Shown: positions 7,801 through 11,303 of the stretch, piece after piece
Layout of the letters: each line of letters opens with the position of its first letter
Position numbering within the stretch: position 1 is the first letter of the stretch
DNA from: Brachionus koreanus
Taxonomy: Eukaryota; Rotifera; Eurotatoria; Ploima; Brachionidae
Assembly (NCBI GenBank): GCA_016987375.1
Contig: PJRA01000314.1
Location: 586,694 to 597,996, forward strand
Direction of reading: 5' to 3'
DNA length: 11,303 bases
The notes under the pieces: model-generated
What the model saw: the letters and a program-made list of their open reading frames with translations, nothing else
Databases searched by the model: none
Told to the model about the DNA's origin: nothing
Program-made: the position numbers and the translations under genes

Positions 7801-8526
7801 ACTTGACGATTGATCCGATTCGTTCATGCATTCATGATTTTTCGACTTTTCATCGCATTTACAACGAGAAAATTTTTGAAATTTTCTAGTCATTAACAAA
7901 TTTCTATAGTCTGGTATGGCCAATTTTTCCGCAGGTATATTTTCCTTTTGCCGAGCTAGCTTACTTCTATTAAGAATATTCTGTTCAAAATTTGAGCATA
8001 AATCGTCTAAATTTTGGCTAGCCTTGGTTAATTTGGTGTTCTTTTCATCTTTAAGATAGTAAATTGGCGCCAAAGTTGTCTGTGTAAAAGAAGGCTCAGT
8101 ATTTGAACAAAGAAAATCCATGTAGCTATTTTCATTTCTGTTTTTGTTTCTGGAGTTGTGGCGACGATACGATGAGCGATATGAGCTCCTAGATCGCGAT
8201 CGAGACCGGTTCCGAGACCGTGTTCGGCATTTGGACCTGGATCGCGATCTGGACCTGCTTCTACGTCTGCTGTGTCGAGCATCATGCTTAAATGTAGGTC
8301 TTTTGTGCTGAAACTGGTTATTGGAGAATGGGTGAGAAGGAATGGGACCGGAAGCCGGGTGAGATGTTTGTGGGTATCCGGGAGCAATCGGATATGGTGG
8401 GTGAGCGGGATACGTGTACGGAATCGGAGGTGGATATTGATATACTGGTGGGGGGTATGGGTAAAAATTTGGTATTGGTTGCTGATAATAGTTTGGATAT
8501 TCTGGATTAAAATTATTTTGATTCAT
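2765..8526 (-). CDS. drosha: Drosha ribonuclease III, complete four-exon gene
   Basis: Join of 8526-7633, 7579-7253, 7203-7053 and 4899-2765 gives 1168 residues. The family is the nuclear endonuclease of Microprocessor, which with DGCR8/Pasha cleaves primary microRNA hairpins. Domain order in the spliced protein: Pro/Tyr-rich 1-68, Arg/Ser-rich 85-125, acidic serine linker about 236-256, central domain about 285-650, RNase IIIa about 653-860, RNase IIIb about 890-1029, dsRNA-binding domain about 1041-1114, lysine-rich tail 1149-1162. Signature ERLEFLGD puts IIIa ligand E751, with N824 and E827; QRLEFLGD puts IIIb ligand E929, with D1000 and E1003. Asn rather than Asp at the IIIa middle position is also what human Drosha has. 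The RS/Pro-rich N-terminus and the absence of helicase and PAZ domains separate it from Dicer. It is somewhat shorter than human Drosha (1374), mostly at the N-terminus. The start ATG is preceded in frame by TAA at 8550-8548. Exon joins are inferred, not confirmed by RNA. Confidence 0.96.
5810..6360 (+). pseudogene. SWIM zinc-finger transposon protein relic
   Basis: In one frame from 5810 the translation reads through WTVKISSDWRQS into CTCPFYRKNYVCKHILAL (5876-5929), a clear SWIM pattern CxC-x8-CxH (C at 5876 and 5882, C at 5909, H at 5915). SWIM modules sit at the C-terminal end of MULE-type transposases, where they are thought to bind DNA or protein. After it come ..NAHDVP, a TAA stop at 5981-5983, and GNPGKTKKALQIQPS, resembling the basic GRPKK..AL tail often seen after SWIM in such elements. 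A Gln/Lys CAA/A-tract near 6050-6095 changes frame, and a TAG follows at about 6103. A 125-codon open stretch then contains a basic KRRSRPRG patch (about 6250). No transposase core is readable upstream. Antisense to Drosha, inside its third intron. Confidence 0.7.
6379..6590 (+). pseudogene. Mariner-type transposase C-terminal relic
   Basis: DLSPSDYHLFRTMTHLFRGR (6406-6465) is the mariner signature around the third catalytic Asp (here D of PSDY), normally part of the DD34D triad. The preceding EILSHSAF corresponds to the family's VLPHPPYS stretch. Reading stops at TGA 6493-6495. In the next frame FFGSKNREWFKKRIES (about 6510-6560) continues the family alignment, with a TAG at about 6508 inside it. 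Nothing of the N-terminal DNA-binding part or the first two Asp residues is visible. It is therefore a fragment with at least one frameshift and two stops. No terminal inverted repeats were found around it. Confidence 0.75.
7053..7203 (-). CDS. drosha: Drosha exon 3: central domain, short exon
   Basis: Residues 408-457 plus the first base of codon 458 (151 bp, phase 0 in, phase 1 out). It encodes NFTIRELELLKKFIFVEILE, then LYDLKWKG and RYHVMPRFSRQLP. These align with the human ILELYDWNLKG and RFHFMPRF segments of the central domain. The ATG at 7149 often picked as a start is read here as part of a longer exon because the acceptor and homology extend 54 bp upstream of it. The donor CCAT|GTAAGA is the strongest in the gene. 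Confidence 0.95.
7204..7252 (-). other. Drosha intron 2 (49 bp)
   Basis: GT at 7252-7251 (GAA|GTAAAT) to AG at 7205-7204 (TTTGTAG|AAT), phase 0. It is almost pure A+T. Unspliced translation hits TAA within four codons. Splicing joins EDMLE to NFTIRELELL, matching the family order. Confidence 0.92.
7253..7579 (-). CDS. drosha: Drosha exon 2: start of central domain with CxC motif
   Basis: Residues 299-407, both ends phase 0. It begins with GPLCKC (C305, C307), then a conserved TRHQIYYGEKPIEPCD stretch, GRLYHYRLNVSP and DYVFEGYSIFVHEP. These are hallmark Drosha central-domain segments. The cysteines of CKC and EPCD correspond to positions that bind zinc in the human Drosha structure (family knowledge, positions not checked here). 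This region shapes the platform against which the basal part of the pri-miRNA stem is measured. A leucine TTG at 7564 could be mistaken for a start, but the reading is open upstream to the splice acceptor. Confidence 0.95.
7580..7632 (-). other. Drosha intron 1 (53 bp)
   Basis: GT at 7632-7631 (CAA|GTTTTA) to AG at 7581-7580 (CTCAAAG|ACT), phase 0. It has a strong T-rich stretch and contains an in-frame TAG, so it must be removed for the protein to continue. The join produces NEPDQ|TNEGPLCKC, which follows the conserved Drosha order NDP..MNDGPLCKC. The donor is weak beyond GT, so the exact boundary is likely rather than certain. Confidence 0.85.
7633..8526 (-). CDS. drosha: Drosha exon 1: Pro-rich, RS and acidic N-terminal region
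   Basis: Residues 1-298. It starts with a Pro/Tyr-rich segment (many PPP and YP pairs), then an SR/RS run at 85-125 that in the family supports nuclear localisation and is phosphorylated. NLDDLCSNFEQ (about 172-182) resembles the short conserved helix in human Drosha before its acidic region. After a Ser/Asp/Glu cluster comes HPERLHPEL (283-291), the conserved lead-in to the central domain. A CxC...HxC cluster at 222-233 (C222, C224, H231, C233) is not something I recall from vertebrate Drosha. Open reading continues three codons to a TAG at 7621, but a phase-0 GT at 7632 joins cleanly to exon 2. The RS and Pro stretch is the most GC-rich part of the window. Confidence 0.93.
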
Positions 8527-8720
8527 GATCGAATTTGTTTCATTTTTTTATCATTTATTTAAATTTTTTTTTCATTCTGGAAATATTATTTAAAAATAAA
8601 ATGTCATTTTTAAATTAACTTTATGCTGAAATTTAATAGATTTTAAAAATTAACGTTTGATTGAAAAATGAAGAAAATCTTGTACAAATTTGTTAAATTT
8701 GAGGATTTTTTTATTTATTT
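8527..8720 (-). promoter_or_regulatory. Presumed Drosha 5' UTR and promoter-proximal region
   Basis: Directly upstream of the Drosha ATG on the minus strand; extremely A+T-rich. In-frame stops begin 21 nt upstream (TAA at 8550-8548), which fixes 8526 as the first in-frame start unless a 5' non-coding exon is spliced on. I see no dependable TATA box or initiator because TATA-like words are everywhere here. Confidence 0.35.
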
Positions 8721-9718
8721 TTTTCACTATAAAAATTTATTAAAAAATTATCGTAATATTAAACAAAAAATAAAAAAAAAATATATATTTTTAGCTTTAT
8801 TAAGATGTTTTATTAAACACATAATGAGAAAAAAAAAAGATTTTTAAGTACATTTATTTATAAAAAAGAGAACTTCCGAGAAATTTTAGTAATGCTTAAA
8901 TAATAATGCTTAAATATACCATGTCACATGACCATAAAAAATTCAATATTAAAAATTCTCCTCAATTTAAATAAACGTAAAAAATTTATATATATAATTT
9001 TAAATATTTATTGTTTATTCTTTTCTTTTTAATTATTAGCTTTGTTTCTATTTTGATTTCCATTTCTTCTTACTTATAAAAATAATAATCAATCTCAGAT
9101 ACGCCATCCATTTTTTTCTACAACAAATGTCACATTTATCAATTGTTTATGTGCACTGTATTTCCTGTTTTCGATTTTATTGTCTTCTCCAATTATTGTT
9201 CATTTTTTCATAAGATACTTTTTCTATTTATCCTATTCAACTTTTTTTCTTTCACGTTCATTACTTTTCTGTTGAAGGAAGTCTTTGCACAAAACAACCT
9301 TAAAAAAAAACATGTAAAAATTTTTTTAAAAAAAAAATATTCGAGTTTCAATAAAATTGTTTTTAGAAAAAAAAAAACTATTAATAAATTTAGTAAAAAA
9401 ATATCCAAATGTTGATTCACAAAATTTACATTTATAGCAAAAATTTAAATTTTTATTATTGATTTTTAATTAATTAGTTTTGAAATCCCTAAAATCTCTT
9501 CTGATGAGAAATGATCAATATTGATTTTGGAAGTCATTATCGTATGAAAGAAGTATCTTCTCAGAGAATGTGTCTACTAGGTTCTTAGATCTCATTTTCA
9601 CAATTATTGCCTATCAAACACTTCAAACAACGACTTGGAAGGTTGCTTTTCATTAAAGTCATATTCATAAATAATTATTTAATTTGAAAATCTATTTTAT
9701 TTACTTTTTTACAATATT
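8721..9718. other. AT-rich flank, no gene recognised
   Basis: Long A and T runs produce lysine- and phenylalanine-rich open stretches (for example about 9143-9420 on both strands) with no sign of selection. GTCACATGAC at about 8923-8932 contains an E-box-like CACATG; it is the only motif of note and weak. A less AT-rich patch at 9480-9650 has no readable protein I recognise. Confidence 0.5.
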
Positions 9719-9719
9719 A

Positions 9720-9804
9720 AGGGGTATTTTTGGAGAAAAAAAAAAGTGATGAAAATTAAAATTTAGCTCCAATTGAGCCATTGGTCTTTTTGAATACCCT
9801 TCCA
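9720..9804. repeat. Short imperfect inverted repeat with GGGTATT ends
   Basis: AGGGGTATTTTTGGA at 9720-9734 faces CTTTTTGAATACCCTTCC at 9787-9804, giving a stem of about 10 bp around AAGGG(G)TATT. A third copy of the word, inverted, lies at the right edge of the window (11287-11302). Weak in DNA of this composition. Confidence 0.3.
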
Positions 9805-10988
9805 AAAAAATTTATACATAAAATAATTTTTTTTTAAGCAAATTAAATCTATTTTCGGAGATTTTAAAACTCCACTACTTTTTTACGAAATATCTGTGCA
9901 GCATAAAATGCAAGTTGATATATATTTTACAGGAGAAGTGCCACAGTCCACCATCGTCAATTCATTTATTTAAGAGACCATATGACCTGAGATTCAGACT
10001 TCGTACACCAAACCAAACAAAAAGAATAATATTTTTACATGAAAATTCACTTTTTTTTACAATTCATTTCAAATTCAAATTTTTAAAGTAATACAAGTTA
10101 AATAAAAGCTTTTTATAAATTGAAATCAAATTTACTATGTTTCATTTTAAGATTAAAAAAATTATAATTTTAAATTTTCAAAATCAAATAATATTTTTTA
10201 TTAGAGAATCCAAAATATAATCTAATTTTCATGATTATCCAATTTAAATTTATTCTTTTGCTTTTTTCGATTTGGTCGTCGATTCTACCAGTTTATGTGC
10301 TTTGAGGTTTCCCAGCAACTTAATGAAACTTTTTTATTTATTGAAACTAATTCATAAGCGTATGGTTGAATTGAGAAGCAATATGCCCATAATTTATTTG
10401 ATTGTACATAGGCTGTGCTAAAAGACCAAAAAAATGGATGATGAAAGTTTAAGTCCCATGGACAAATTGAAGTATGATATATATATAAAAAAAAAATATT
10501 ATATCATTTTTTGGATAAAGAAATTTGTATACATTTAATTTGGAGCTATTTAAATTCAAGAAAAAAATGAATTGATTGCTGGTTTACTTACAACAAAGGT
10601 CAAAAGCGAAATTAGAAAAATATGCATTTATGTTTTTTATCGCTTTAAATTAAATTAAAATTTTGTTACATGTTTTTTTTTTTATCTTAAACAGAAAGAT
10701 AATTTTTTAATTTAAAATTTTTTTTGAACAAAAAAAATCAAACAAAAAAATTTTTCGTCTCTTAGCTTAATTAAAAGCTTTTAGCCATTTTGTTTTTTAA
10801 ACTAAAAGACTCTTGATTATCTAATTTCTTTCTTATTTGTAATATTTCTATATTAACTAGCCTTTAAAACCATTTCTCAGTTTAAATAAAATAAAAAATT
10901 TTTCATTGCTGATTAAAATCAAAACTACCTTTAACTAGAAATTAGTCAACGAATTTAGTAAATAAATAAATATTTATTTCAAGGAGAA
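9805..10988. other. AT-rich flank with two less AT-rich patches, no gene established
   Basis: A patch at 9930-10020 follows TTTTACAG and resembles a splice acceptor context. A patch at 10255-10471 contains short open stretches on both strands that I cannot assign, including a 13-codon ATG stretch at 10434 ending at a GTATGA donor-like site. Everything else is A/T-rich without structure I can support. Confidence 0.4.
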
Positions 10989-11019
10989 TAGTAGTAGTAG
11001 CAGTAGTAGTAGTAGTAGT
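10989..11019. repeat. TAG/AGT trinucleotide microsatellite
   Basis: About ten TAG units with one interruption (CAG in place of TAG at about 11000-11003). No reading frame on either strand ties it to a protein; it is flanked by AT-rich DNA and followed by a less AT-rich stretch (11020-11055). Confidence 0.9.
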
Positions 11020-11303
11020 CCTGATATGTAGAAAGCCTGAGCCCATCATCGCCATTTATTTGATTCATATTTCATTTATTCCATTGAAATTATCTATCTT
11101 TAATAAAAATTTCCAATTTTGAATAAAAATTAAAAATCTAGTTATTTAGACAAATAAAATTTTTTATGAAAATTTATTCAAATTTTTTAACAATTAAAAA
11201 CAACAAGTTTAATTTTTAAAAGCTATTTTATGAAATTTTATTTCTATTTAAAAAAATATTTAAGATTTAATTTTTTAAAAAATGGGGTCTAAAAATACCC
11301 TCG
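11020..11303. other. AT-rich right edge, nothing recognised
   Basis: No coding signal. The last bases (TCTAAAAATACCCTC, 11288-11302) are the inverted counterpart of AGGGGTATTTTTGGA at 9720, noted as a possible terminal repeat. Confidence 0.4.

Noticed and set aside
8028..8387. 119-codon open stretch on the minus strand, partly RS/DR-rich
   Set aside because: It is a shifted frame of Drosha exon 1; the RS repeats keep several frames open. The Drosha frame has the family motifs.
8272..8562. 96-codon plus-strand open stretch, Trp/Ile-rich
   Set aside because: Reverse complement of the Pro/Tyr-rich Drosha N-terminus, whose codons read as Trp and Gly on the other strand.
8923..8932. GTCACATGAC as an E-box regulating Drosha
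   Set aside because: A single short motif about 400 bp upstream of the start, without conservation data; too weak to annotate.
9143..9420. Open stretches of about 90 and 70 codons on both strands
   Set aside because: They consist of Phe, Lys, Ile and Leu from A/T homopolymers, overlap each other antisense, and show no domain.

Overview
This is AT-rich nuclear DNA from an invertebrate animal. It carries one intact protein-coding gene, a Drosha-type class 2 RNase III, on the minus strand. The gene runs from an ATG at 8526 to a TGA at 2765 in four coding exons: 8526-7633, 7579-7253, 7203-7053 and 4899-2765. The junctions were worked out by hand from GT/AG signals, matching codon phase and continuity with known Drosha proteins. 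The predicted product is 1168 residues. Two introns are only 53 and 49 bp, while the third is 2153 bp and filled with transposon debris. Very low GC, introns near 50 bp and KRBA2-like integrase relics would suit a monogonont rotifer such as Brachionus, but that is a guess; only 'AT-rich metazoan' is well supported.

Layout: 1 to about 960 holds a decayed integrase-type element (minus strand, running off the left edge). About 1080-2680 is non-coding and contains two foldback structures: arms 1356-1408/1638-1692, and a roughly 100-bp-stem hairpin 2293-2392/2409-2510, the latter enclosed by further repeat copies (1731-2572). 2765-8526 is Drosha. Its big intron (7052-4900) contains, antisense to Drosha, a SWIM zinc-finger relic (about 5810-6360) that runs in frame into a mariner transposase C-terminal relic (about 6379-6590). 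8527-11303 is AT-rich flank containing the presumed Drosha 5' UTR and promoter, short repeats, a TAG microsatellite and no gene I can establish.

The Drosha product would be the nuclear catalytic subunit of Microprocessor, cutting primary microRNA hairpins together with a DGCR8/Pasha partner that is not in this window. All six metal-ligand positions of the two RNase III domains are present, so it should be an active enzyme. The transposon relics carry stops and frameshifts and look dead. I see no evidence of a new multi-gene system. The most intriguing non-gene signals are the long hairpin just beyond the Drosha 3' end and the composite transposon relic in intron 3.
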